Assembly: GCA_023091735.1 (NCBI GenBank)
Contig: JALKBU010004902.1
Coordinates: 1 to 23,973 of the forward strand
Direction: 5' to 3'
DNA from: Trichomonas tenax
Lineage: Eukaryota > Parabasalia > Trichomonadida > Trichomonadidae
DNA: 23,973 bases
Positions 1 through 9,156 of the stretch are shown here, one piece after another. Position 1 is the first letter of the stretch. Each line of letters begins with the position of its first letter. Below the pieces are notes generated by a model. It ran no database searches and was not told the DNA's origin. It was given only the letters and a program-made list of their open reading frames with translations. The position numbers were made by a program, and so were the translations under genes.

Positions 1-144
1 TTTGCAAGTGTAGTTGTAGGATTCCGATATATTTGCTTTTTTGTTTTTTATGTTTTTTTTTTGTTTTTTTTTTTTGTCTATTTTCCCAGCCCCCCCATCC
101 CCTCTCCCTCCTGGCGTGACTCGAGTTCAGTCGTGTTCTCTTCC

Positions 145-180
<36 letters not shown>

Positions 181-185
181 ATATT
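1..185. repeat. Polypyrimidine / poly-T low-complexity tract
   Basis: Seen directly: the plus strand is almost entirely pyrimidine from about 30 to 117, with T runs, then a C run and CCCTCT-type sequence. A short mixed stretch follows, then an uninterrupted run of 33 T (147-179). No gene is visible. Such tracts are prone to slippage and assembly breaks, and the window also ends in poly-T, so both edges may be contig or gap borders. Confidence 0.8.
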
Positions 186-2030
186 TTGAGTGTCCATGAA
201 GGCAACAATTTTCCTTCTGCGGTGTATTCCCGCGACCTTCATAACTTTTTATCTGATCAATATTTTTTCGATTTGAAAGTACTTTCATGTACTTATTGAT
301 AGTTGTCTATTCAGTGGTATAAGTGGCACAGTCTATATATCTATCAAATCATTGATTGCATTTCAAATCGTCCAAAAATAAAAGATTTTCAGCATAAATG
401 TATGCGCTACTATGCAGCATATGATATTTTTATGTGTATTATTGATTCAAATGCCTCTTATACGCTTAAAATTAAAAATGCAACTAATTCATTAATTGAT
501 TTGAGGGCGATTATATGGCATGTAAATATGTTGTGACAAGTTTGAGCATGAACTGCCTTCAAGGGAAAAAGTTAGAAAAAACGCTCTATAACTTATCTAC
601 TATAGCATTCCATGACAACGCTCTAAGATATGTTATTATATGGGCTTATACATGTATCATTATATGCAGATTGAAGAATAAAAATCTAATTTTAGGTGAA
701 ATTACTTCCTTTTTTAAAAATATTCTTAAAAGACAAGAAAGCACACACATATGAATATGATACGATATGAAACGACTAAGTTCCGCAAATTCGAGATTTT
801 CGTCTTAAATAATATATCAAATTTTTGAGACGTGGCCAATTTGCCGAAAAACATGATCTATATATTAAACACACTATATATGTGCTATGATACAAATAGT
901 ATAATCTCAAGCGCTCAATGGCCTTTTTTATGCGACAAATAATTCACAATTTAAACGACAGAACAACGAGCGAGTGAACTTTGTACTGAAGCAATTAGTT
1001 ATAACTACACAGTGTGATAAATACAAAAAACATATAAATATATATATTATACATTACTAATTCTCCACAAGAACCAACGCATGAGTCTGGAGATAGTTTT
1101 CTTTAAATATTCAAAAGCTTCACTTTTTCCACATCAAGCTAAACTAACTCCTCAAACGACATATATCAACCAATAAAACATACATAATACAAATGCATAG
1201 AATATGGTGTAATCATACATATACTAAAGAGTGTAAAAATAAAAAATTATCTGAATTATTTAATAACTCTCATGTCTCATGAAATCGCAGTGTGATGATA
1301 CTATGAGTATAATGTATATATCGATTGCATTGTTAAAAGTCTCTGCAGACATTTTTTTGTGTATTTCCGAGAGTTGATGAGCTTCAAGTACGGGAAGCAT
1401 TTGAAATGGAGAACTAGCTACAGAAGCACAACAATCAATATACACACATATAATACACTGTGCAACTCTCTTGTGAACATATTATACCATATGTGTTGTT
1501 TCTGAAATGTATTACACACCCATAAAATATGTCGTTTAGTGAAGGCATCATTGAAAAACGCTTTGAGTATAAAATCTAGTAAAACTTCTTAAAGAGTAAA
1601 TATCACAACATGACACACTTACATCAATGATACCAAGACATAGAAAAACAATCGCACACAGTTATATTTAAATTTACGCATATTTTGTGAATTGTTTTAT
1701 AGATTCAATTTCAAAAACGCATTTTAAACAAAAACACACAATAAAAAACAATATGCACATTATACAGACATCATATTCTATAATGATAACGCATTCTCCC
1801 ATAAAATGCAAATTTACTTTTCGATATTTTTTTATAAAGTCACCTGATATTTTGCCATTCATTAACTCAAGGTATGCTTATATCAACTACATACATCACA
1901 ATATACAAATCCTATTTTTTACTATTTTGTTACTTTTTGACACGACCCCAAATTTCGAGAACCCGAGAAAAGGAAGAGAAAAAGGGAGGACATCTTTGAT
2001 ATTCCGCTGGATTAGTTTATTAGTGTACAT
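186..2030. other. AT-rich intergenic region, no supported gene
   Basis: Short open frames occur on both strands, but they have AT-driven composition (Ile, Tyr, Lys and Asn rich), start at arbitrary codons and match no family I recognise. A minus-strand frame at 1260-1445 is slightly less biased but cannot be identified. AT-alternating microsatellite-like stretches occur near 1030-1055. Nothing else was recognised here. Confidence 0.6.
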
Positions 2031-2106
2031 GCCGAAGGCGATGATAGTGCCGCGGCCGCGCTGTCAGACGCAGCGGCGCTATCATCGCCGGAGGCCTGAT
2101 CTTTTT
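2031..2106 (+). ncRNA. Candidate structured RNA: GC-rich hairpin followed by T run
   Basis: Within very AT-rich DNA there is a sharply bounded GC-rich block. Positions 2037-2053 and 2073-2089 pair as a 17-bp stem with one mismatch, which would be a G-U wobble in RNA. A flanking GCC/GGC pair (2031-2033 with 2093-2095) extends it across a small internal loop. The 19-base loop (2054-2072) is itself GC-rich, and an 8-bp palindrome GCGGCCGC sits at the stem-loop border. A TTTTT run at 2102-2106 follows, the usual terminator for RNA polymerase III. In AT-rich genomes isolated GC islands often mark structured RNA genes. I see no tRNA-like box B and cannot assign a class. Motifs resembling box C (ATGATA) and box D (CTGA) are present but are short enough to be chance. 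The strand is inferred from the T run only. Confidence 0.3.
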
Positions 2107-3201
2107 AACTTCCAAAATAGACCATTTTTCACCAAAATAGAAACATTTTGTTTATCATAAATAAATGTGTTTTTATATAAAACTTGCTCTCAAATTATAT
2201 ACACTTTTATTCAAAAACACCTTTGGTACCGCATTTTTTTCGTGGTAACGATTATTTTTCCAGACGTTATAATGATTTTTATCGCAAAAATTGAGATAAA
2301 TAAACAACCTCAAACAGTTATAAGTTATAATATGCATTGTAAATACTTTAAAGAGTCGATTTATAATGTGAGATCGTTTGAGAGTTTTGAACGAACAAGA
2401 ATTTAACAATTTCGAAAAAAATATCCCGAACAACGATTTGAAGATATCTTTTTGCGTTGTTGTTTTTCGATAAAACATATTTTTTGCCAAATCATTTCTT
2501 TGTTGAAATAAAATGTTATTATTTGTCTAAACATGATTAATATTTCTTTTATAAATAAAATACAAATATTCTAATAACTAAAGATCGATGGAGTCAACTA
2601 CAAAGTAGTGATCTGTGGCATTACCTATTGTCGTTCCCATTGTCGATGCTGTGTCACATATTACAGTTTCTTCATATTCCTGCTTTTCTGCCCAAAAGTA
2701 GAACTTTTAAGGTTCGGGATACGGAAGGGATAAGTTTTTACATCCCCAATACTTTGGGAAAAAGTGGGATCTATATATTCACTGTTTATTATTTTCTGAT
2801 TATATATTGTTTTTCAGCATAAAATTATGAAAGTCAAAAATGAAAATAGTTTTTGATCTTTATCAGAATCTCATGGCGATTTTCTAGATATTTTGTGTAT
2901 ATAATGTACATACTATTGCTAATCAAATGCTCTTATTTTTATTCAATATATATATTCTTGATTTTTTTTTTTTTTGAAATTTCAAGAAAAACAAAAAAAA
3001 TTTTCTACAAATAAACCTTTTCGTTCGGGTGCAGCCTTAATAAATTCAAAAATATTTCATTAGAAAAATATAAAATGACATTATTAGATATGCATTCAGA
3101 AAGCTTCTCTATCATTTCTATCATTGCACATGTAGTTTTAATGATATATTCAGTAATGAACACTGATTATTCAAAAATGAGTTATATATTATTTGGCTCC
3201 A
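2107..3201. other. AT-rich intergenic region, no supported gene
   Basis: This spacer lies between the GC-rich hairpin and the fold-back element. Open frames exist on both strands over 2167-2490 but overlap each other and have only background composition. Small inverted repeats such as ACTAC-AAA-GTAGT near 2597 are present. Nothing recognisable was found. Confidence 0.6.
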
Positions 3202-3489
3202 CTTTTTTTCTCGTTGACCTTTTTGAGTTTTGCGATTTTTAACGAGTAACCCCCCTTCCTGGACGAATCTGATGAAACATTTACGTGCTTTTTGGGGGTG
3301 CTGATTCTAGTGGTGCAATCTGATGAAATCATATTGGATGAGCGGCGTGGTCTTTGTTTGCAGAGATATTATTGATACCACTGTAAACAGAATCCCAGAA
3401 AGGCACGTAAATGTTTTATCAGATCTGATTTATAGGGGGTCACTCGTTAAAAATCGCAAAGCTCAAAAGAGTAAACGAGAAAAAAAAAT
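3202..3489. mobile_element. Fold-back / MITE-like element with ~114-bp inverted arms
   Basis: The left arm (about 3202-3315) and right arm (about 3377-3489) are imperfect reverse complements along their whole length. Shared blocks include TTTTTTTCTCG at the outer end, GCGATTTTTAACGAGT, the run of C before CGAATCTGAT / AGATCTGAT, AACATTTACGTGC, and GATTCT..AGTGGT at the inner end. About 60 bp of unique DNA separates the arms. There is no coding capacity, so this would be a non-autonomous element. Long terminal inverted repeats with a tiny core fit a fold-back or Mutator-like MITE. No clear target-site duplication is seen: ATTATTT occurs on both sides but not flush with the ends. The outer boundaries are uncertain by about 10 bp. 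Confidence 0.75.
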
Positions 3490-3698
3490 TCAAGGTTATT
3501 ATTTTCATGTGATTTTCAGCCACATAATTTAGCTGTGAAAATTTTCTTTAATTATAAAAGATAATTGTGATAATTCGATATTGAAGTGATTAAATAATGA
3601 GAAAAAATATTTTGGCCATGTAAAACAAAAAATGCCAAATAAAGTCATTACATCTTGTCACCTTTTTATCGTTATTTGTTTCGTTTGAAATTATAAAA
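3490..3698 (+). promoter_or_regulatory. Upstream region and possible initiator of the LRR gene
   Basis: TCACCTTTTT at 3658-3667 lies about 40 bp before the ATG at 3699. It combines a TCA initiator-like start with the CCTTTW motif reported near start sites in Trichomonas vaginalis. A very similar TCACTTTTA sits about 40 bp before the gene at 12552. A mini-frame of 18 codons (3632-3688) precedes the gene and would lie upstream of or across this site. The assignment is by resemblance only. Confidence 0.35.
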
Positions 3699-5798
3699 AT
3701 GGAGAGCGAAAGTCCCGCAAATCCAGAACAGGTTTCATTTTTAGAGGAACTTTACGTCGCGAGGTGCAAGGACACATTGGAGCAGCCCTCACGCGAAGAA
3801 TTCATGCGTTTTAGCTCAAGATTGAAAGCAAGAGTTTCTGGTGCTGTTTGTTCTCTCCGCAATCAGCATTTGGGTGTTTCTGCCGCAAATACATTATCGA
3901 AATTCTTCAGAAATAGAACTGATTTAATCAAATTAGATCTTTATTGCAACTTGATTCGTGATCACGGACTTCAAGTTGTTTCACACTTCGTACAGTTATG
4001 TAAGTACATCAAAGTCTTTAATATCGGCTGCAATGACCTCACAGACAAATCTGCGCCACAACTCGCAAATATTATCTCAGCGAACCATCTTAGATCACTT
4101 CAGTTGGGAACAGTCGAAAAGTCATTACATCCGAATAAGTTTACATCAATTACTCTCGATGCCCTCTCTGAAGCAATCGTTAAAAACGACGCTTTGATGT
4201 CAATCGGATTGAATGGTTCTTCATTTGGTGCTAAGCCAGCACCAACAGCTCCAACATCCTCATCTGCACTCATCAGAATGTTTTCTAAGAGCAAATCCTT
4301 ACTTAATATTCAATTGAGCAACTGCGGCTTAATAAGCGATGACATGATGCTTGTTATCGAGAACGGTTTTTGTTTCAACCCAGTTCTCAAGCGTTCAGAT
4401 ATCAGCCAAAATAATTTATCTCCAAATGTCGGCATTCGCATTGCTCAGTACCTTCTTGAGCCAATCAAGGAGATGGTCATCCAGCCAGATGCCGAAAACC
4501 CAGAAACAGACTACGAAGTTATTGTCACAGGCCAAGCACCACATATCTTCTATTTAGATTTATCATCGAACTTGTTCAACTCTCAAGTTGCCATGGAATT
4601 TTCGAAAGTTCTCACGACATATCCATACCTCGGATACTTGGATATCTCCAACAACGAAATTGGTGACGAAGGTGCAATTCAACTTGCTGAAGCTTTGGCA
4701 AACAACTCAACACTTGTTGAGCTTCATCTTTCTGGTAACGGAATTCGTTCTCCTGGTGGTGTCGCTCTTGCTAAAGTTTTGGCAATAAACGAGACATTGA
4801 TTCACTTGAATATCTCAAACAACAAACTCGGAGATGAAACAGCTAACGCTATTGCTGAAAGTCTCTCACAAAACATGTGTCTCACAACATTAAACATCAG
4901 CTCATCAATGCTTTCCAACGCTGGCGGTATTAAGATCGCTGAGGCCACACAGAAGTGCCCAACACTCATTTCCCTCGATATGAGTGATAACTTCTTCACA
5001 GAAGACGCTGGTTCTGCAATGGAGAAGACATTCAGAGAGAACGGAACAATTCTTAAGATCAATGTTTCAGGAACACAAATCAACCACTTCTCGTTCCACG
5101 CTCTTAACGAAATCTGCGCAAGAAACGCTGCTTTGCTTAAGCAGAAGGAGCAGAAGCCACTCCGCAATCAGTATGTCAAGAGCCAGTACTCTGTTGTCGA
5201 GCTTCAGCGTAAGGAGGCAATCCTTAAGTCCCTTGTCGCACAGAAGAATGACTTGAAGTCGCAGATCGATTCTCTCAATGAGACAATCAGAACGCTGAAG
5301 GAGGAAGAAGAGAATAAGTCAAAGGATCTCACAAAGCAGATCCAAGAAAAGGAAGCACAGATAGAGACAGAAGCTGCCGACTTCAAGGCAAAGAAAGAAA
5401 AGCTTGATGAAGAACTTCAAGACTTGACAACAAAGAAGGAAGAGCTTCAAAAGGCTCTCGAAGGCCAACAGAAGCAGAACGCAGATGTCAGAGCAAAGAT
5501 TGATGAACGCAAGGCAGTCTTGAAGAAACTCACAGATGAATTCGAAGCTAACAAACAAGCAAAGCTCGATGAGATCGAGAAACTTACAAATGCAGCAAAC
5601 GAGCTTCTCGAACTCGCAAAGAATCCGGAAGCACTCGCTGCAATGGAGAAGTTACCAGATTTCATCCAATTCCAAGATGAGCCAAAGGAAAATGTTCCTG
5701 AGGTCCAAATCCCTGTTGATCAACCTGTTTCTACAACATCTCGCAAATCTAGCAAGAAGAAATCTGCTAAGAGCTCAAAGAAGTCTCCAAAGAAATAA
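3699..5798 (+). CDS. Leucine-rich repeat plus coiled-coil protein, 699 aa
   Basis: Residues 1-55 form a short helical lead. Residues about 65-470 hold ribonuclease-inhibitor-type leucine-rich repeats; clear units include LDISNNEIGDEGAIQLAEAL, LHLSGNGIRSPGGVALAKVL and LNISNNKLGDETANAIAESL, each about 28 residues. Residues about 499-640 are a highly charged heptad-like coiled coil. The tail (about 680-699) is a Ser/Lys-rich basic stretch. LRR domains of this type bind proteins. LRR followed by a long coiled coil resembles centrosomal or ciliary scaffold proteins such as LRRC45 in architecture, but orthology cannot be shown here. The start is the first ATG of the frame, just after AT-rich leader sequence. 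Codon use is C/G-ending in many positions, unlike the flanking DNA, so this is a live gene. A role in the cytoskeleton is inference. Confidence 0.9.
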   Translation: MESESPANPEQVSFLEELYVARCKDTLEQPSREEFMRFSSRLKARVSGAVCSLRNQHLGVSAANTLSKFFRNRTDLIKLDLYCNLIRDHGLQVVSHFVQLCKYIKVFNIGCNDLTDKSAPQLANIISANHLRSLQLGTVEKSLHPNKFTSITLDALSEAIVKNDALMSIGLNGSSFGAKPAPTAPTSSSALIRMFSKSKSLLNIQLSNCGLISDDMMLVIENGFCFNPVLKRSDISQNNLSPNVGIRIAQYLLEPIKEMVIQPDAENPETDYEVIVTGQAPHIFYLDLSSNLFNSQVAMEFSKVLTTYPYLGYLDISNNEIGDEGAIQLAEALANNSTLVELHLSGNGIRSPGGVALAKVLAINETLIHLNISNNKLGDETANAIAESLSQNMCLTTLNISSSMLSNAGGIKIAEATQKCPTLISLDMSDNFFTEDAGSAMEKTFRENGTILKINVSGTQINHFSFHALNEICARNAALLKQKEQKPLRNQYVKSQYSVVELQRKEAILKSLVAQKNDLKSQIDSLNETIRTLKEEEENKSKDLTKQIQEKEAQIETEAADFKAKKEKLDEELQDLTTKKEELQKALEGQQKQNADVRAKIDERKAVLKKLTDEFEANKQAKLDEIEKLTNAANELLELAKNPEALAAMEKLPDFIQFQDEPKENVPEVQIPVDQPVSTTSRKSSKKKSAKSSKKSPKK

Positions 5799-6047
5799 TA
5801 CTATTTATATTTATTTAAAATATTCTCTGATGTTTAAGCTTTAACATATTCCAAAGTCTTTTTCATTTTTACATATAAAACCTTTGCTTAATCACTTAAA
5901 TAACCAAAGCTCATAGGTTAGATTAAACAAATATATTGTTTTGATAGTATTATTCAATATTGATATGAAATAACTGATTAGGATCATAAATAAAAGTGAC
6001 TTTTAAAAAAGTGTCATTTTTACACCATGAAATATTATTAGAGTTAA
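5799..6047. other. 3' spacer of the LRR gene
   Basis: This is AT-rich sequence after the LRR gene stop. No gene is visible apart from the initiator-like site near 6012 described with the next remnant. Confidence 0.5.
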
Positions 6048-6518
6048 TTCGAGAAAATTATTGTTCAAAACATATTCAAGAATGGAAAGTATGAGTTTGG
6101 ATTCATCAAGAATGAGCTATATCTAAAAGTGTTCTTTCAAAATGTAACAAAGCAATAACCCAATCTATGAGTTCAGCAAAGTCGGCATTGGAAAATATAA
6201 TGTTTCTGGATATTTGCCCATTGATATAAAAGCAAATAAAAATACAGATGACTGTATATTCGGAGGACTTTTGAATGCCAATTATGTAAAAAGACTATTA
6301 TTAGGCTGTCCTGGCGGTACGTATGTCATGGTATTTTTGTGTGGGATATAACGGAAAATCGCCAGGTTGTCCTAGAATTCCATCTAATGACATAAAGGCG
6401 AATGTTGTTAGTTTATGGGTAAAAACTACGATTTTTAAAGAGAATGTCGTTACATGTTATTCATATCTATCGTTTATGTTTAGGTACAGCCTGTTGTTGT
6501 GTCCTTTTATAAGCACAT
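6048..6518 (+). pseudogene. Unidentified decayed coding sequence in three frames
   Basis: Protein-like sequence continues across three plus-strand frames. First is 6048-6158 (contains GKYEFGFIKNELYLKVFF, stops at TAA 6156-6158). Next is 6157-6351 (contains EFSKVGIGKYNVSGYLPIDI and CIFGGLLNANYVKR, stops at TAA 6349). Last is about 6323-6520 (contains VGYNGKSPGCPRIPSNDIKA). The joins are within a few bases, as expected from small indels. An initiator-like GTGTCATTTTT at 6010-6020 followed by ATG at 6027 may be the dead promoter and start. The phrase DIKAN occurs in both later frames and GCPGG / GCPRIP occur close together, which hints at an internally repeated protein. I do not recognise the family. 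Confidence 0.4.
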
Positions 6519-6520
6519 AA

Positions 6521-7142
6521 ATTTGTTATAATATTTATTTATAATACAAATATAAAGATTAATCTGTATGGGGTCACCCCCTGCTTTATCTCGAATTTAA
6601 AATAGAGGGACTATATTTAATATGTTTTATGATAATTTTGTTTCCGATGTCTTGTACGTATTATAACTGAAGCAAAAATGATTGGTCGGAAAAATATTTT
6701 TCGAGAATTTTGAACAAAAATCAATATCTCATAGAATATTTTGAGTATTTGGAAACTGTGACATTGATCCCTTAATAGTCTTGATCAATTGAGTTGTCTG
6801 CTTAAACTTGCTGCGGAATGACTGCTGAAAGCTTTGGTGCAACTGTTTTAGCCCTTTTTTATAAACAAATTTTGATCAGAGTGAGTTGCTTCTAATGAAC
6901 TTGAAATGCCCCGTGATAACATAAGGAGTGGATCCAGAAAAAACGGTAAAGGGGGTATTTTCATTTTTTTGGTTCTAAAGATTCGGGAATGAGATTATAT
7001 AAAACATTGCAAAATCAAATGAAATCGATGAAGCTTTGCCAGTTGGTAGATTCATTTCAGGTGATAGTAAAATCCGAGTTTCGTGTGAATTTTGAACTCC
7101 AATTTTTACATGTCAAATTTAGAATTTATATGTCATTTTTAA
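6521..7142. other. AT-rich spacer, no supported gene
   Basis: A short palindromic GGGGTCACCCC lies near 6570. A TTTTTACATGTCAAA copy of the ACRTGTCA-type promoter motif lies at 7103-7117; read on the minus strand it is TTTGACATGTAAAAA, but no ATG follows at the usual distance. Gene-like fragments may exist near 7020-7080 but none could be followed. Confidence 0.5.
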
Positions 7143-7748
7143 ATAAATGAATTCTACAGAAGCATTCGATTATTTTTTTTCCACAAATATCATGAATACA
7201 TAGCATTCTATCACAGAATCTACGACCTAAATCCAGGTCAAACTGGAGAACTTTCAAGAGATTTGATCAATTTCTGCATCAAAACAAAATGGGATACATC
7301 AGCTGTTCTTTTGATAATCTTCAATGCTTCAGAGTGCAATCTCAAATACCTTCCTGAGTTCTGGACTTTATTCAAAAATATTTACAATATTTTCCGTCAA
7401 AAACCAAGTTTACATAATCTAAGACCACACATTAAAGTACTTTATTCAAAGGAATATAATGTGATAATTGATGACTCAGATTTACCAAATAATTTAAAGA
7501 ATTACCAAAACATGAGTTTTGAACGTCTTCTTCAAGTTTTTGATTCAGACTCATTCATGCATCACATTCTCCATGATTATTATAAATTTATGGATTGCTT
7601 TGATGTTTTTGCAGATCTTAAAACATTTAATCAGGAATTTGAAGGTGATTCATTAATTGAATGGTGCTGCCTTTTTGGATTATCTAAGCAGAGGAGCAAA
7701 AATTACAAAAAAAATGCCTTGATTATAGTTATTTTGGGCAAAATTTAG
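7143..7748 (+). pseudogene. Probable remnant of a trichomonad ankyrin-family (DUF3447-like) N-terminal region
   Basis: One frame is open from just after a TAA at 7140 to TAG at 7746-7748, about 200 codons, and it has no ATG near its beginning. The reading includes FYHRIYDLNPGQTGELSRDL, then a helical stretch rich in aromatic residues, then DSLIEWCCLFGLSK near the end. Acidic, aromatic-rich helical N-terminal regions ending in a CC-x-x-G-type motif just before the ankyrin repeats are characteristic of the very large ankyrin family of trichomonads, where the usual Pfam label is DUF3447. The ankyrin repeats that should follow are missing and the frame ends in Lys-rich background sequence. The family assignment is from memory of its style and is uncertain. 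It lies among other decayed genes, so a 5' and 3' truncated copy is the simplest reading. Confidence 0.4.
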
Positions 7749-8644
7749 ACATAATTAATAAATGCTTATATGAATAATCCGGATTATGAGACAATTCAAT
7801 ATTTTTAAGGAACTCACCATTTCTTATATATAATTTGGTCCACGCAATTAGCAGATTAAGTTTGAACCGGTAATTCTTAAGGAGTTCAAAATTCTTTCTC
7901 GTTTGAATTTTCTAATTATTTGGTAAAACATTGATGAAAATCGATTGATAACACCATACAAAGTCTATAAAAGAAATGCACCGTCCGATAATCTAACAAG
8001 GAAATCTTATTGATCAAATCTAAAACGATATTAAACTTCAAAAATCCATTATTTGCATTTCGTATGGCATTGAAAACACGTTTTAAGAAAGTACTCTTCG
8101 ATAACCTAATTTGTTGTAAATATCGAAGAAATCTTGGGGAAAGGATTTGTATATTTGGCTTAAACACAGATGATTCCAATATAGAACACTGCGGCCTCTA
8201 ATGCTATTGACCTATAACTGAAATAATTCGATTATTCGCTGGGACAGATTCTATCGATGAGAGAGAATATAACGTTTTCACATATAGACACTATCAATAG
8301 TTTTCAACACATAGCTAAGCGTAGATCAAAAGTCTGTGAGCAATATAGGAGATATTTATTTAAAAATTAAAATTTGCATAAATTGGAGAATGTAATCTGC
8401 ATACATGATTCAGATAATACTGTTTATTAAGTGCCAGCTTCCGTTAAGAACCATTTCCCTAAAATTTTCCTAAATATTTAATGAACAAACAAACAAATCA
8501 ATAAAATAATATTCGTAGCGTATTCATATGATTGATGCTATCGTAATGAGGTCGGCAAATGTTTAAAAAATTTAAGTTATCTTATAAAGTAACAAAATTA
8601 TGGAAAATCAATAATGATTTATGTTTCGTAATGATGCATATGAT
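7749..8644. other. AT-rich spacer, possibly with unreadable gene debris
   Basis: A minus-strand frame at 7916-8179 (87 codons) overlaps a plus-strand frame at 8010-8201. Neither has a recognisable motif. The minus frame has a fairly protein-like composition (Leu, Phe, Arg) and could be another remnant, but this cannot be supported. Nothing else was recognised. Confidence 0.4.
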
Positions 8645-9156
8645 ATAGGAATCATGTGATCAAGTTGAAATATCGTAGAAAAAAAATATCCAAGTCCTTA
8701 TGGATAATACCATCAAAATAACAGAATTTGGAGTCTACAGATGCCCATTACAAAATTCTGTGAATACATTCGTCTATTTACCACTGGAAGTCCTCAAAGA
8801 AAAGAGCTACGACAAGTTCAAAGTTGACATCTGGACCGGTGGTATATGTTTGTACGCAATGACTGCTAATCATATGCCATGAAACGTTAATGATACAACT
8901 CCACTGGAGAACATGTGGGAAGACATACAGAGACAGATCTGCACTGGCGAGATCATCTTCACAGTCTGATATGCTTCAGGACTTATTGGGACAAATATTA
9001 TCTGTTGAGCCAGATTTTAGGCCAGATGCTGACGAAATCTTAGAGCATCCATGGTTGCAGATGATGACGGAAGGTGAGAACATCGACGCCCCTGAACCAA
9101 ACCAGAAAATTATCTTAACTGTTAATTCTCTCATCATTGACATGGAAAACAAGTAA
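8645..9156 (+). pseudogene. Protein kinase pseudogene (CAMK/SNF1-like C-lobe)
   Basis: The 5' part, in frame with 8700, reads NIQVLMDNTIKITEFG, matching the strand before the kinase DFG motif (here EFG, so the metal-binding Asp is changed). It continues with YLPLEVL in place of the usual Y-x-APEVL and KVDIWTGGICLYAMTANHMP, matching the DxWSxGVxLY segment. TGA at 8880-8882 stands where the family has Trp (TGG), a single-base nonsense change. The frame then continues with kinase-like NVNDTTPLENMWEDIQRQIC to about 8960. A frameshift between about 8950 and 8966 moves the reading to the frame of 8890, which ends with DLLGQILSVEPDFRPDADEILEHPWLQ, the subdomain XI region. The N-lobe and an intact catalytic HRD loop are missing: a TAG lies at 8676-8678 and only a vague HVIKLK trace remains. 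Clearly dead; the kinase assignment is strong. Confidence 0.85.

Noticed and set aside
303..754. Two overlapping plus-strand frames of 77 and 79 codons
   Set aside because: Background composition, no domain, no promoter-like context; the first does not even begin with ATG.
1687..2160. 157-codon plus-strand frame spanning the GC-rich hairpin
   Set aside because: Composition is AT-driven up to the hairpin and then basic nonsense; no domain, and it runs straight through the strong inverted repeat.
2710..2735. GGTTCGGGATAC resembling a tRNA box B
   Set aside because: Does not match GGTTCGANNCC closely, has no box A at the right distance and no cloverleaf stems.
4802..5665. Minus-strand frames of 60-121 codons inside the LRR gene
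   Set aside because: Antisense shadows of the LRR and coiled-coil codons, rich in Leu, Ser and Phe as expected from reversed Lys/Glu codons.
6565..6582. GGGGTCACCCC palindrome as a second copy of the fold-back arm
   Set aside because: Only a short similarity to GGGGGTCACTCG of the arm; flanking bases do not match.
7916..8179. 87-codon minus-strand frame
   Set aside because: It could be a remnant, but no motif is recognisable and a plus-strand frame overlaps it; not enough support to call.
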